The translations under genes were made by a program, and so were the position numbers. The notes under the pieces were generated by a model. It did no database searches and was not told the origin of the DNA. It was given only the letters and a program-made list of their open reading frames with translations. This document shows, piece by piece, positions 41,535-48,921 of a stretch of DNA of 64,000 nucleotides (position 1 is its first letter; every line of letters begins with the position of its first letter). Origin of the DNA: a virus; the IMG/VR virus record IMGVR_UViG_3300049830_000285, positions 113,709 through 177,708 of that record. One strand, given 5' to 3'.

Positions 41535-41935
41535 GAATATTCTTGAATCGTAAAAATAGAAATTAATTGTGTAGCACCGATATTATGCAATTGATTTTGA
41601 GTGTGTTTCCATTCCACACCGTCAATGGGAATACTTATTTCAGCACATTGACCGCCATCATCTTTACTGACCTCACGACCAATAACCATGTCTTCTAAAA
41701 TCCACTCTGTGCTGTGTTGCGTTGGATATGCTTCTAAATCATGTTGCGACAACATATGGCGCAAGTCTTTGGCATCATATTCGACGCCATTCAAAATATA
41801 TTTTGTATCTTTGAACGGCACTTCGTAAGGCTCACCAGTGTCAGAATTATACTTTGTGTACGACGATGCAATTGTTTTTGCTTCAATGATTTGGTCTGCT
41901 TTGACACCAATAACTAATAATGCGCTGTATCCCAT
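41531..41935 (-). CDS. Hypothetical protein, 134 aa
   Basis: MGYSALLVIGVKADQIIEA start, then YILNGVEYDAKDLRHML and beta strands to a Gln-rich end. Overlaps 40794 by 4 bases (tail-to-tail). Function unknown. Confidence 0.65.
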   Translation of the reverse strand: MGYSALLVIGVKADQIIEAKTIASSYTKYNSDTGEPYEVPFKDTKYILNGVEYDAKDLRHMLSQHDLEAYPTQHSTEWILEDMVIGREVSKDDGGQCAEISIPIDGVEWKHTQNQLHNIGATQLISIFTIQEYS

Positions 41936-41938
41936 AAT

Positions 41939-42667
41939 TTAATCCTTAAATAACCTCAGTTTATTGTAAACACATCTATCTAATCCAATCGCAATCTCAA
42001 AATTTATTAAGTCTTTTTCCACTGACTTGAATCGGGCTTGAAAAGGAACATCTTTACGAAGCGACAAACTCACGACTTCCATCCATTTATCGTCATTCAA
42101 AACTTCTACGTCCATCGTTTTGACGCTGTAATCTGGAAGCCTGTCGCTTGGAATCAATCTAGTCTCTAAGCCGACATGTAAATGAATCATTTGTTCGATG
42201 ATTGGTGCTATAGCTTCGAAATAATCATTCTTTGTATCAGCGGTAAAGATGCATTGGAACTCTTGCTGATAGAACTCTTTCAAACGCATGTTTTTGCTCA
42301 CCTGGTCTTGTTCTTTTCGGAAGCTTTTAGCAGTCTGCCAAACAACTAGAGGCGGTAACGTTAATTGATTATGCAACAAATGTTCCGCGTAGGCATAACT
42401 TGCTGGCGTAGTCTCAGGGCGTAACACAAGTTCTCGCTCGTCTGGTTTTGGTAGTAAATGAAAAACATCTTCAGTGGTGTATTCTTTGCTAATCAAGTCT
42501 TTCGGAATAAGCGAAGGCGCTTCAATTTGATGGAAGCACCAAGCTTTATTAGTGTCCAACAAAGCCTCTTGGATATCTTGTGCAAAAGTGGTGCTAAGCT
42601 GCTGTCGCATCAAAATCTCTTTGCTATTCCAGAATGGAACACCATTTAGATTGTAAATGTTTTTCAT
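41939..42667 (-). CDS. Class II aminoacyl-tRNA synthetase core, glycyl-type
   Basis: 242 aa. ELVLRPETTPASYAYAEH fits the GlyRS-type LRPETA motif; VVWQTAKSFRKEQ and MRLKEFYQQEFQCIF fit motif 2 (FRxE) and its loop; IAIGLDRCVYNKLRLF fits motif 3. Anticodon-binding and other domains are absent, so it is a stand-alone catalytic core. It may act on amino acid or nucleotide substrates other than intact tRNA. The motif pattern also allows other class IIa types, so the glycyl call is moderate. Coupled to 42664-43023 upstream. Confidence 0.68.
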   Translation of the reverse strand: MKNIYNLNGVPFWNSKEILMRQQLSTTFAQDIQEALLDTNKAWCFHQIEAPSLIPKDLISKEYTTEDVFHLLPKPDERELVLRPETTPASYAYAEHLLHNQLTLPPLVVWQTAKSFRKEQDQVSKNMRLKEFYQQEFQCIFTADTKNDYFEAIAPIIEQMIHLHVGLETRLIPSDRLPDYSVKTMDVEVLNDDKWMEVVSLSLRKDVPFQARFKSVEKDLINFEIAIGLDRCVYNKLRLFKD

Positions 42668-43023
42668 TCTTGCTCACTCTCTTTATTGCAGAAAGCAAGT
42701 AAAACGTCAATCGCAGCAATGGATTCTTGGTCTAATCCATCTTTCCATCTTTCTTCTGTTCCTGGTGTGCAAGTAAAGTTTCGAGTTGTCGCCATGCACT
42801 TGCGTAATAAAGGTGCGACATCCCAATGCATAGCATTAGTTATAGTTAGCATTGCTGAAAAACCAACAGTCAATTTTTCAACATTATCTCTAAATGATTC
42901 CGCGCTATTATGAGACATAACAACGCCCACCATTAATACCTGTAATCCTCTTGGAATAATTTTACGTACTTCGATTGGAGTTGGAATGTCACAATTTGGA
43001 ATGACGGCAATATGCGTGCTCAT
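42664..43023 (-). CDS. Hypothetical protein, 119 aa
   Basis: VIPRGLQVLMVGVVMSHNSA hydrophobic strand, then helix; conserved-looking but unrecognised. Promoter TCCTCA (43048-43053), ~16 bp, TAATAT; the -10 is only 2 bases from ATG. Confidence 0.6.
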   Translation of the reverse strand: MSTHIAVIPNCDIPTPIEVRKIIPRGLQVLMVGVVMSHNSAESFRDNVEKLTVGFSAMLTITNAMHWDVAPLLRKCMATTRNFTCTPGTEERWKDGLDQESIAAIDVLLAFCNKESEQE

Positions 43024-43056
43024 TCATTCATATTACCACAACGAACACATATGAGG

Positions 43057-43133
43057 AAAATGGAGCCCGGTGCAAGATTCGAACTTGCGATTATCGTTTT
43101 GCAGACGAGCACGTTAGGCCAGCTTCGTCAACC
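43057..43133 (-). tRNA. tRNA-Cys (GCA)
   Basis: Acceptor GCCCGGT/ACCGGGC, U73 discriminator as expected for Cys, anticodon loop CTGCAAA, T-arm GCAAG-TTCGAAT-CTTGC, encoded CCA. Confidence 0.92.
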
Positions 43134-43151
43134 GGGCTTAACTATTTTACC

Positions 43152-43247
43152 TTACTTTTTCTTTTTTGGTGCTGGGGCTGGTTTGCCCTTAGGAGCCTGC
43201 GGAGCTGTCTTTGCTTGTTTCTTCTGTTTGTCTTTGCCTTTTGCCAT
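43152..43247 (-). CDS. Small basic Lys/Ala/Pro protein, 31 aa
   Basis: ATG at 43245-43247. GKDKQKKQAKTAPQAPKG and ending PAPAPKKKKK, a histone-tail-like or linker peptide. A -10-like TATGAT lies 8 bases upstream. Immediately upstream of tRNA-Cys. Confidence 0.5.
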   Translation of the reverse strand: MAKGKDKQKKQAKTAPQAPKGKPAPAPKKKK

Positions 43248-43325
43248 AGTAATAAATCATACTCTATGCGAAATGCTACTTCCTACATAAATCCTCAATA
43301 AATATATGTGTGATATAATATAAGT

Positions 43326-43697
43326 GTGAAAGAAAATCTTGAACAACGAATGCGAGACACACTTGATGCCGACTTCCCTGAATGGGTGTGGCAACTAAAA
43401 CCAGGAAACCGTATTGCGGTTTGTTCATATCAGGGAAGCTGGAGCCCACAAGGAACTCGTTATTGGTATGCAAAAATCTTTGTCTGCATATCTGGTAAAT
43501 CAGTTTATTATTACGACCTCGATGACACCATGCGTTGGAATGACCTAAATGATGCTCAGAAATTAATCTTTAGAGGCGGAATAAATTGCACACATTACTC
43601 ACAGTCTCTTAAGCCGATTGAAGAACTTGCTGCAATAGATGCTGAAATTGACGCATATCAGGCTGCTCATCCAGATTGGCGCACTCAAGGTATGTAA
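43326..43697 (+). CDS. Hypothetical protein, 123 aa, GTG start
   Basis: TATAAT ends 6 bases before GTG at 43326, giving a leaderless GTG start. Trp/Tyr-rich beta-region (WVWQLKPGNRIAVCSYQG), ends helical. Convergent with 43698. Confidence 0.65.
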   Translation: MKENLEQRMRDTLDADFPEWVWQLKPGNRIAVCSYQGSWSPQGTRYWYAKIFVCISGKSVYYYDLDDTMRWNDLNDAQKLIFRGGINCTHYSQSLKPIEELAAIDAEIDAYQAAHPDWRTQGM

Positions 43698-43991
43698 TCA
43701 GTCTGTTAACAAAACAAAATCATAGCATGAACAGTATTTGCATCCAACGTGCAAATTGTCTTCATATCCGTCAAAATGGCGATAGTAAGGATGCCCACAT
43801 TCGCACATCTTGCTGTCGCCATAATCAGCTCTGTAGACTTTTTCAGGGTGAGCTTCTACATAGCTTTTGACGAATTCAATAAATTCATCCATTCCCTTAT
43901 TGCCAATAAACTCAGCCATCATTTGCATTTTCAATGTATCGTCCCCGTATGGAACTCCAGCTTGTTGAAAAGCACGCATTAAATCATTCAT
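43698..43991 (-). CDS. Hypothetical zinc-knuckle protein, 97 aa
   Basis: CECGHPYYRHFDG and CKYCSCYDFV: zinc site near the C-terminus after a helical start. TATAAT 5 bases before ATG. Function unknown. Confidence 0.65.
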   Translation of the reverse strand: MNDLMRAFQQAGVPYGDDTLKMQMMAEFIGNKGMDEFIEFVKSYVEAHPEKVYRADYGDSKMCECGHPYYRHFDGYEDNLHVGCKYCSCYDFVLLTD

Positions 43992-44004
43992 GGCTCATTA
44001 TACC

Positions 44005-44874
44005 TCAGACGCCTCGCGTGATATAATCCCAAAGCATTTCTCTGTTAATGTCAACAGCAATCAAATCGCCGTCTTCACACAGTTCTGTTCCCCATTTACC
44101 TTTTTGATAGATTAATTTTCCTCTTAACCAAGTTGCGCATTCTGGGTGTAAATGACATACGGCAGCCGTTGGGTCGTGAAACATTTTGACAGGCTGATGC
44201 TCTAAATATAAATCCATATGTTCATGGAAGACTTCCATTGCACGATTAGTTGGAGCATGTTTCTTAACACTGGCGTGGATATCTTTGTCATAAACAATGG
44301 TGTGGCAAAGATGCTTACCAACAAAGGAACGCTCAGCAACATTTAGGTTCAAAAATGCGTGAGCCCCGATTTGAGAGCCACCTAAATTAAAGGTGTTTTC
44401 GAACAGTTTATTTTCAAATTTCTCTAAACGAACAACATCTAAATTGTGAATTTCATAACCCATAAAACCGCCTTGCATTGTCGCTCTGCCCAATTTACCA
44501 CCGGATAGTAAATAAGGGCCGACGCTGTGTAAAGGCCCACAAACAAAAAGTTCTGCGTCGGGATGTTTTATCATAGCCTCAGCAATGATATTTTCTCCCA
44601 CACCATCGGGTTCACATTCAAGTGGATAGTTGTATTGCTTAAGGAAGTCTAAATGCCTACCGCCAACAGATGATTTATCTCGATTAGGTTTCCCGCTGCC
44701 AACAGGACAATCAACGCCACATTCTTTAAGCAGCCCTTTGGCGACAGCAATCTGGTCTTTATCTCCCGGACTAACAGTAACAGCGACAATCTCAACGCCA
44801 GCGCTAATTAAATAACACAAAGCAAAAAAATCATCAGCATCGCGCCCGATATCGGTTTCAACAATAAGTTTCAT
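44005..44874 (-). CDS. Nucleoside hydrolase (IUNH family)
   Basis: 289 aa. VETDIGRDADDFFALCYLIS is the calcium-binding DxGxxxDD motif at the N-terminus of inosine-uridine nucleoside hydrolases; later AELFVCGPLHSVGPYL, GGFMGYEI, HDPTAAVCHLHPE (H-D-P) complete the family. It cleaves ribose N-glycosidic bonds (substrate uncertain). TACAAT 6 bases before ATG. In this window it may also act on ribosyl products of NAD turnover (inference). Confidence 0.9.
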   Translation of the reverse strand: MKLIVETDIGRDADDFFALCYLISAGVEIVAVTVSPGDKDQIAVAKGLLKECGVDCPVGSGKPNRDKSSVGGRHLDFLKQYNYPLECEPDGVGENIIAEAMIKHPDAELFVCGPLHSVGPYLLSGGKLGRATMQGGFMGYEIHNLDVVRLEKFENKLFENTFNLGGSQIGAHAFLNLNVAERSFVGKHLCHTIVYDKDIHASVKKHAPTNRAMEVFHEHMDLYLEHQPVKMFHDPTAAVCHLHPECATWLRGKLIYQKGKWGTELCEDGDLIAVDINREMLWDYITRGV

Positions 44875-44925
44875 GTGCTTATTGTACCTGAACTGAATAG
44901 TGTGAATGTGGACAAATAGTGCGAG

Positions 44926-45129
44926 TTAATCTACCAATTTCTTGGCTGATTCTATCAAAATTTGTAAAGGCGTACCCTTGTATTTGTGCTGCCACAAATG
45001 TGGGTCATAAGGTGCTGTGGCGATTGCCCATTCAATTCGCTCTTTCTCAAAACCTTCTGCGACTGGAGTCATTACGCGAATGGTTCTTGGGCTGGATATC
45101 CCACAGATGAACTCGTTTTTTAGTGGCAT
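44926..45129 (-). CDS. Hypothetical protein, 67 aa
   Basis: MPLKNEFICGISSPRTIRVM start; helical C-terminus. TAGAAT 7 bases before ATG. Function unknown. Confidence 0.6.
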   Translation of the reverse strand: MPLKNEFICGISSPRTIRVMTPVAEGFEKERIEWAIATAPYDPHLWQHKYKGTPLQILIESAKKLVD

Positions 45130-45134
45130 GATAT

Positions 45135-45392
45135 TTATTCTACCACGCCTGCGTGTGGGTCGAAGTCTTTATTCAACGCATCTTCAAGTTTGTCTGGAAA
45201 ACCATCGCCGCTATATTCCCAAGCAGCATCGTGCATATTCACTTCTACAACTTCGCAATCTTTGTAAAGCTCAATGATTCTCTTAGGTTCCATGCGTTCC
45301 CATTTGTCTTGCTGGTAGTCAACTAACTCACCATTCTTGTAATATCCCTCTCCCCACTCAACTCTAACGACTGTAAGCACTGTTTGTGACAT
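45135..45392 (-). CDS. Hypothetical protein, 85 aa
   Basis: MSQTVLTVVRVEWGEGYYK start, small beta-rich domain. TATAAT ends 6 bases before ATG at 45390-45392. Function unknown. Confidence 0.65.
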   Translation of the reverse strand: MSQTVLTVVRVEWGEGYYKNGELVDYQQDKWERMEPKRIIELYKDCEVVEVNMHDAAWEYSGDGFPDKLEDALNKDFDPHAGVVE

Positions 45393-45422
45393 ACTGTTAT
45401 TATACATGAAATTGGACTTAGA

Positions 45423-45761
45423 TTATTCAATGGTGTCTTGTAATATGCGTTCCCATGCGTCCCAGTATTCAGACGGGCCTGTAGGAAAAGTAGATGTGCC
45501 ATTTCGACGGAGATTGCACTCCTCTAAAGCCGCCTCTTCGCTTGCATAATGTTCATGAAAAGCTGGTGTACCTCCAGCATTAAAAACCAAGGCCCATATT
45601 CTGACACCTGTTTTGTTAGCAGGGAAACATTCGACTGTTGCATCAGATAATCGTCGCGCAGCATCAGCTACGCCCTCTGCATGTTTTCGACTGTAATATC
45701 CAGAATGGTAACTTTCCCCGCGACATGTGCCACGCACTTCATAAAGTTCAATTCGTTCCAC
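45423..45761 (-). CDS. Hypothetical protein, 112 aa, GTG start
   Basis: TATAAT 6 bases before GTG (45759-45761). RKHAEGVADAARRLSDATVE helix, small beta strands, Trp-rich end. Function unknown. Confidence 0.65.
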   Translation of the reverse strand: MERIELYEVRGTCRGESYHSGYYSRKHAEGVADAARRLSDATVECFPANKTGVRIWALVFNAGGTPAFHEHYASEEAALEECNLRRNGTSTFPTGPSEYWDAWERILQDTIE

Positions 45762-45905
45762 TGATTTATTATAGCATAAATTGGAGTGCAGGTGCCAGTC
45801 TTTATTTGCACATCCGTCATATGTTCGGTGCTAGACGCTCCACGTATCCTGCTTTAAACCAGTCGTCATCTGGCTATGCATACATATTATACCACAACTT
45901 AAAGA

Positions 45906-46005
45906 TGGAGCGCTCGATGGGATTTGAACGTGCATTTGCATCCTTTACCTTACTCAACCTTCGCAAAGTTGGCGGTTACATGCAAAGTACCTCGATTACG
46001 AGCGC
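45906..46005 (-). tRNA. tRNA-like gene lacking a D-arm, degenerate T-arm
   Basis: Acceptor GCGCTCG/CGAGCGC, T73 and CCA are intact. Only 7 bases separate the acceptor from a stem GGTAC/GTAAC with loop TTTGCAT, the same spacing as in 46595-46683. A ~41-base variable segment follows; the T-stem pairs poorly. An alternative anticodon hairpin (CAACT/GGTTG, loop TTGCGAA) is possible. Confidence 0.45.
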
Positions 46006-46035
46006 ATGTTTGGTGCTTTCTTGTATATTGTTCAC

Positions 46036-46260
46036 GTGACTAATTTACAAGAAGAAGAAGTAATGCTATATATAGCTGGGTTTTGTGCGCATGTGTTTTT
46101 ACACCTTGAATTAACTCCTAAGTGCAAAACAATGCTTGCAACACTTCGTGAAGATAATAAGTTAAAAGCAGCTTTTAACAAAACTCTTGATGAGATGGGC
46201 GAGGTTAACACTTTGACGCCAGACGGTGTTGTTAAAATTAAAGATTTTATCAACAATTAG
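46036..46260 (+). CDS. Hypothetical protein, 74 aa, GTG start
   Basis: TATATT 6 bases before GTG at 46036. VTNLQEEEVMLYIAGFCAHV start, then helical. Faces the opposite way from its neighbours. Confidence 0.6.
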   Translation: MTNLQEEEVMLYIAGFCAHVFLHLELTPKCKTMLATLREDNKLKAAFNKTLDEMGEVNTLTPDGVVKIKDFINN

Positions 46261-46483
46261 GTAAGGGTATAGACTCTTCGCTCCATTCTTGATGTAAGCG
46301 TTTTCTCGTGTCTTCTGCATCTTTCTCACTGATAACAGCAGCGTCCCAATATGGAGTTCTACAAATATCAGTGCATATCGTACAGAAGAAAGTGATGATA
46401 TCGTTGTTTTTGGTAGCTTTCTGATAAATCAGTCCACTTTCTCCACGTAAAAACCAACGAGGGTATTTTTTGTCTTCTTTCAT
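46250..46483 (-). CDS. Hypothetical protein, 77 aa
   Basis: MKEDKKYPRWFLRGESGLIY start with AAGGA 4 bases upstream. Cys-rich middle FFCTICTDICRTPYW, helix end. Lies downstream of tRNA-Arg. Confidence 0.6.
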   Translation of the reverse strand: MKEDKKYPRWFLRGESGLIYQKATKNNDIITFFCTICTDICRTPYWDAAVISEKDAEDTRKRLHQEWSEESIPLPNC

Positions 46484-46503
46484 TAGTTCCTTGAGATATA
46501 AAT

Positions 46504-46579
46504 TGGTGCCCCAGGCGAGACTCGAACTCGCGGCTTTCACGTTCGAAGCGTGAATCTCTATCCACTGAGTTACCGGGGC
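46504..46579 (-). tRNA. tRNA-Arg (UCG)
   Basis: Acceptor GCCCCGG/CTGGGGC, D-stem ACTC/GAGA, anticodon stem TCACG/CGTGA, loop CTTCGAA, T-loop TTCGAGT, encoded CCA. Confidence 0.92.
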
Positions 46580-46594
46580 ATGGTTGATTAAAAT

Positions 46595-46683
46595 TGGAGC
46601 GCACGACAGGATTCGAACCTGCATTTGAGATTATCTCACTCCTTTAACTAATATAGTTTCGAAGACTACTGGTGTACGTGCGC
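46595..46683 (-). tRNA. tRNA-like (anticodon UCG), D-arm absent
   Basis: Acceptor GCGCACG/CGTGCGC, T73, CCA and T-arm GCAGG-TTCGAAT-CCTGT are canonical. The acceptor is followed by 7 bases (TACACCA), then an anticodon arm GTAGT-CTTCGAA-ACTAT; the D-arm is missing, and the variable region (30 bases) carries a TGAGA/TCTCA hairpin. Confidence 0.6.
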
Positions 46684-46697
46684 GTTTTTAAGAAAGT

Positions 46698-46772
46698 TGG
46701 AGCATGAGCAGAGAATCGAACTCTGTCCCCTGATTTTGCAGACCAGTACCTAAACCATTTGGCTTCTCATGC
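46698..46772 (-). tRNA. tRNA-Cys (GCA), second copy
   Basis: Acceptor GCATGAG/CTCATGC, U73, anticodon stem CTGGT/ATCAG, loop CTGCAAA, T-arm CAGAG-TTCGATT-CTCTG, encoded CCA. Confidence 0.92.
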
Positions 46773-46788
46773 ATTTGTTGATTAAATT

Positions 46789-46864
46789 TGGTCTCCTTGA
46801 CTGGACTCGAACCAGCGGTCTCAGCCTTCGCAGGGCTGTGTTTTATCCTCTAAACTACAAGGAG
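46789..46864 (-). tRNA. tRNA-Arg (GCG)
   Basis: Acceptor CTCCTTG/CAAGGAG, D-stem GTTT/AAAC, anticodon stem CAGCC/GGCTG, loop CTGCGAA, T-arm GCTGG-TTCGAGT-CCAGT, encoded CCA. Confidence 0.92.
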
Positions 46865-46867
46865 ATA

Positions 46868-46942
46868 TGGCTGAAGAGACTAGATTCGAACTAGTATCCA
46901 AATTGTTCAAAGCAATTTATCCTACCTTTAGACGACTCTTCA
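46868..46942 (-). tRNA. tRNA-Gln (UUG)
   Basis: Acceptor TGAAGAG/CTCTTCA, G73 as in tRNA-Gln, anticodon stem AATTG/CAATT, loop CTTTGAA, T-arm ACTAG-TTCGAAT-CTAGT, encoded CCA. Confidence 0.92.
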
Positions 46943-46951
46943 ATATTTTTT

Positions 46952-47025
46952 TGGCTGAGGAAGCTAGATTCGAACTAACATTTTTCGGGTCAGAGCCGAT
47001 TTTCCTACCTTTAGAAGATTCCTCA
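46952..47025 (-). tRNA. tRNA-Gln (CUG)
   Basis: Acceptor TGAGGAA/TTCCTCA, G73, anticodon stem ATCGG/CCGAA, loop CTCTGAC, T-arm GTTAG-TTCGAAT-CTAGC, encoded CCA. Clearly a paralogue of the flanking Gln tRNAs. Confidence 0.88.
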
Positions 47026-47072
47026 GTATTTCTTTCACACTATTCAATTTTCAATGTACGTTTTTAAAGTTT

Positions 47073-47148
47073 TGGCTGAAGAGGTTAGACTCGAACTAAC
47101 ATTTCACAAATTCAAAGTTTGGGTTCCTACCAATTAGAAGACTCTTCA
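47073..47148 (-). tRNA. tRNA-Gln (UUG), second copy
   Basis: Acceptor TGAAGAG/CTCTTCA, G73, anticodon loop CTTTGAA, T-arm GTTAG-TTCGAGT-CTAAC, encoded CCA. Third of the Gln trio. Confidence 0.9.
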
Positions 47149-47280
47149 GTATGGTTCCAGGCAGTAATGAAATGTTACTAATAGCACTAAGCTGGAATGT
47201 GAGTTATGAAACGGTCACACTCGCTTAGTGGCGAGACTGATTTATGGAGTTAATAAGCAACTATTAGTGTCAGTCCCGAC

Positions 47281-47391
47281 TTAGCGAGTACGCCGACAAC
47301 GTTGCTGGAAAAAGCATCGAGCGCAAGCAACACGAGCAGTGTTCTTGATTTTTGCGCTGTAGTTAGTGATTGTGTTCATGATGCTATTCAT
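47281..47391 (-). CDS. Small basic Cys/Arg protein, 36 aa
   Basis: MNSIMNTITNYSAKIKNTAR then ACARCFFQQRCRRTR. GGAGAG 7 bases before ATG gives a ribosome site; a TTGACA promoter drives it. Rest of 47149-47471 shows inverted pairings (ACTCGCTTAG/CTTAGCGAGT, GACTGA/TCAGTC), so RNA structure is possible. Confidence 0.5.
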   Translation of the reverse strand: MNSIMNTITNYSAKIKNTARVACARCFFQQRCRRTR

Positions 47392-47445
47392 TTTCGTCTC
47401 TCCGAATGCTAAGCCTGGATTATGGGCGGCTTTCCCTTACGTTTT

Positions 47446-47488
47446 ATTATGTCGTGTTCATCTAGCTTTTGTCAACTAGATTTTGAGG
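47446..47488 (-). promoter_or_regulatory. TTGACA promoter with TCCTCAAA upstream element
   Basis: AAAATCCTCAAAA, then TTGACA (47470-47475), 18 bp, CATAAT (47446-47451). Drives the 36-aa gene and probably the Gln/Arg/Cys tRNA cluster to its left. Confidence 0.75.
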
Positions 47489-47654
47489 ATTTTTTGTTTA
47501 AATCGTCTTTTGAAGCTTCATTAAGTTCAATATCTCGCTGAGTATATGTTCTGAAAGTTCTACTTATGCGTTTACCGCTAAGAGCTTGACGGCTATGAAG
47601 TCTTCGATAGTCGTAGACTTTCATCATAAACCAAATGTAGAAATTCTTAAACAT
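47472..47654 (-). CDS. Small basic protein, 60 aa
   Basis: MFKNFYIWFMMKVYDYRRLH start, then a basic helix and a Lys/Ser tail. ATG coupled to the radical SAM stop (8-base overlap). Function unknown. Confidence 0.6.
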   Translation of the reverse strand: MFKNFYIWFMMKVYDYRRLHSRQALSGKRISRTFRTYTQRDIELNEASKDDLNKKSSKSS

Positions 47655-48597
47655 TGCTTAATTCTCTTGGTGTATGCACCATTGGGAGTCCATTACCAAT
47701 AGTTTTCTTTGCGAACTTAGTGTTGTTGCGCATCCATTCTTGAACGTACCAAAGCTGCCCACAGCCACCACCGATGTCGTCTTGTCCTGCTGGGTCAAAA
47801 CATCTGGTGCTGAAACCAAGATTCATAAGCTTGGACATAAAGTTTTGCGCAAGCTCTCGTTGTCGTTGATTGGCAGCAGCGATTGATTCGTCTCGTTCGC
47901 AAATAACAGAAATAGTTGCTTGCCAAATACGAGGGTCGAACAAATCAGCAAGGCGTTGAGCGTCTGCATCGCTTGTGTTGTCGGCGTGAGCGCAATAGTT
48001 GTAGAAAGGTTGTCGTCCAGTTCGCTCGAAGAATTCAACTCCGCGCTCTGCAATCTGCGCAAGTGTGAGCTTTTTCTTGAAAGGAATCAATTTATCACGA
48101 TTTTCGTCAGTTGATTCATGAACTGAAAATTGTAATCCGATGGTTGGGATTTGCTCAGCGGCTTCGAAGAGAGGATTGTAGTCAACATCTGGCGCTGATG
48201 TGCTAATGAGAAGGGCTGCCCGTGGATGTTGTTCGTAAAGCGTGTGCATAGCTGGAATGAGCGCTTTGAGATTAAGAAGAGGTTCACCCATACTCATAAA
48301 CATGATTTGGAGCCGCTGGACATCTTTTGTGTCGATTCCCATGTCTTCAAACAAATGATTTGGTTGAGCAACGATTTCATCACTTGTAAGAGAACGAACG
48401 AAATAGTCTCCAGCTCCACAGAAACGGCAACCAATAGGGCAACCAGACATCGTAGAACAACAAACTACTGTGCGTTCATTGTAGGTTGGGTATTTGTAGA
48501 GAACTGATTCTGCGACAGCATTGTCAGTTGTGAAAACATACTTGAGTACATTCTCGTCCGAAGAAGCGATTCGTTTAACGTCAGACCAATTAGGCAT
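47647..48597 (-). CDS. Radical SAM methyltransferase, RlmN/Cfr-like
   Basis: 316 aa. CCSTMSGCPIGCRFCGAGD holds the CxxxCxxC [4Fe-4S] motif; FMSMGEPLLNL is the GEP motif; the C-terminal GQDDIGGGCGQLWY matches the RlmN CGQL segment with the methyl-carrying Cys. RlmN methylates A2503 of 23S rRNA and A37 of some tRNAs; Cfr acts on the same A2503. N-terminal accessory domain is absent. Phages rarely carry it. Promoter: TCCTCA (48626-48631), 17 bp, CATAAT, 5 bp, ATG. Confidence 0.85.
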   Translation of the reverse strand: MPNWSDVKRIASSDENVLKYVFTTDNAVAESVLYKYPTYNERTVVCCSTMSGCPIGCRFCGAGDYFVRSLTSDEIVAQPNHLFEDMGIDTKDVQRLQIMFMSMGEPLLNLKALIPAMHTLYEQHPRAALLISTSAPDVDYNPLFEAAEQIPTIGLQFSVHESTDENRDKLIPFKKKLTLAQIAERGVEFFERTGRQPFYNYCAHADNTSDADAQRLADLFDPRIWQATISVICERDESIAAANQRQRELAQNFMSKLMNLGFSTRCFDPAGQDDIGGGCGQLWYVQEWMRNNTKFAKKTIGNGLPMVHTPRELSNV

Positions 48598-48631
48598 TCC
48601 CTATTATGGCACAGTATTCGAGTTTTGAGGA
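48598..48631 (-). promoter_or_regulatory. Leaderless promoter of the radical SAM gene
   Basis: TCCTCA (48626-48631), N17, CATAAT, N5, ATG on the minus strand. Confidence 0.75.
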
Positions 48632-48906
48632 ATATATAGTGATGGTCTATCGAGGCATGGGAATAACAATTCTCTTAATTTGTCTTGCAAGATATTTTCA
48701 TAGACTGCATCTAGCCATTGATGCCTTGTTGTCATTGAAGCTGGTTTGCAATGTTGCTTGCCCTCAAAATAAACAGCGTATACTTCACCTTCATCTAAGT
48801 CATCAGTTTTATTGGCTGGAAAATAAGTGGTTGCATATTCTTTTCGAACGGCAAATCCATATGATTGGATAATCTTAATTTTATCTTGCGTAGTGACGTA
48901 AAGCAC
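48604..48906 (-). CDS. Hypothetical protein, 100 aa, GTG start
   Basis: MLYVTTQDKIKIIQSYGF start; TATAAT 6 bases before GTG (48904-48906). Small alpha/beta. Function unknown. Confidence 0.65.
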   Translation of the reverse strand: MLYVTTQDKIKIIQSYGFAVRKEYATTYFPANKTDDLDEGEVYAVYFEGKQHCKPASMTTRHQWLDAVYENILQDKLRELLFPCLDRPSLYIPQNSNTVP

Positions 48907-48921
48907 AAGTGAATTATACCA

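Noticed and set aside
42664-43023. Anticodon-binding domain of the neighbouring synthetase
   Set aside because: It is upstream, not fused, and shows no class IIa anticodon-domain pattern.
45780-45905. 15-codon ORF after TATAAT near 45885
   Set aside because: The box overlaps an ATG and spacing does not fit the pattern; no further support.
46867-47067. Plus-strand protein across the Gln tRNAs
   Set aside because: It is produced by repeated tRNA sequence read in one frame; similar fragments recur at each tRNA.
47149-47471. tmRNA or large ncRNA
   Set aside because: Pairings exist (ACTCGCTTAG/CTTAGCGAGT) but a plausible 36-aa gene with a ribosome site occupies much of it and no tag ORF or tRNA-like ends are seen.
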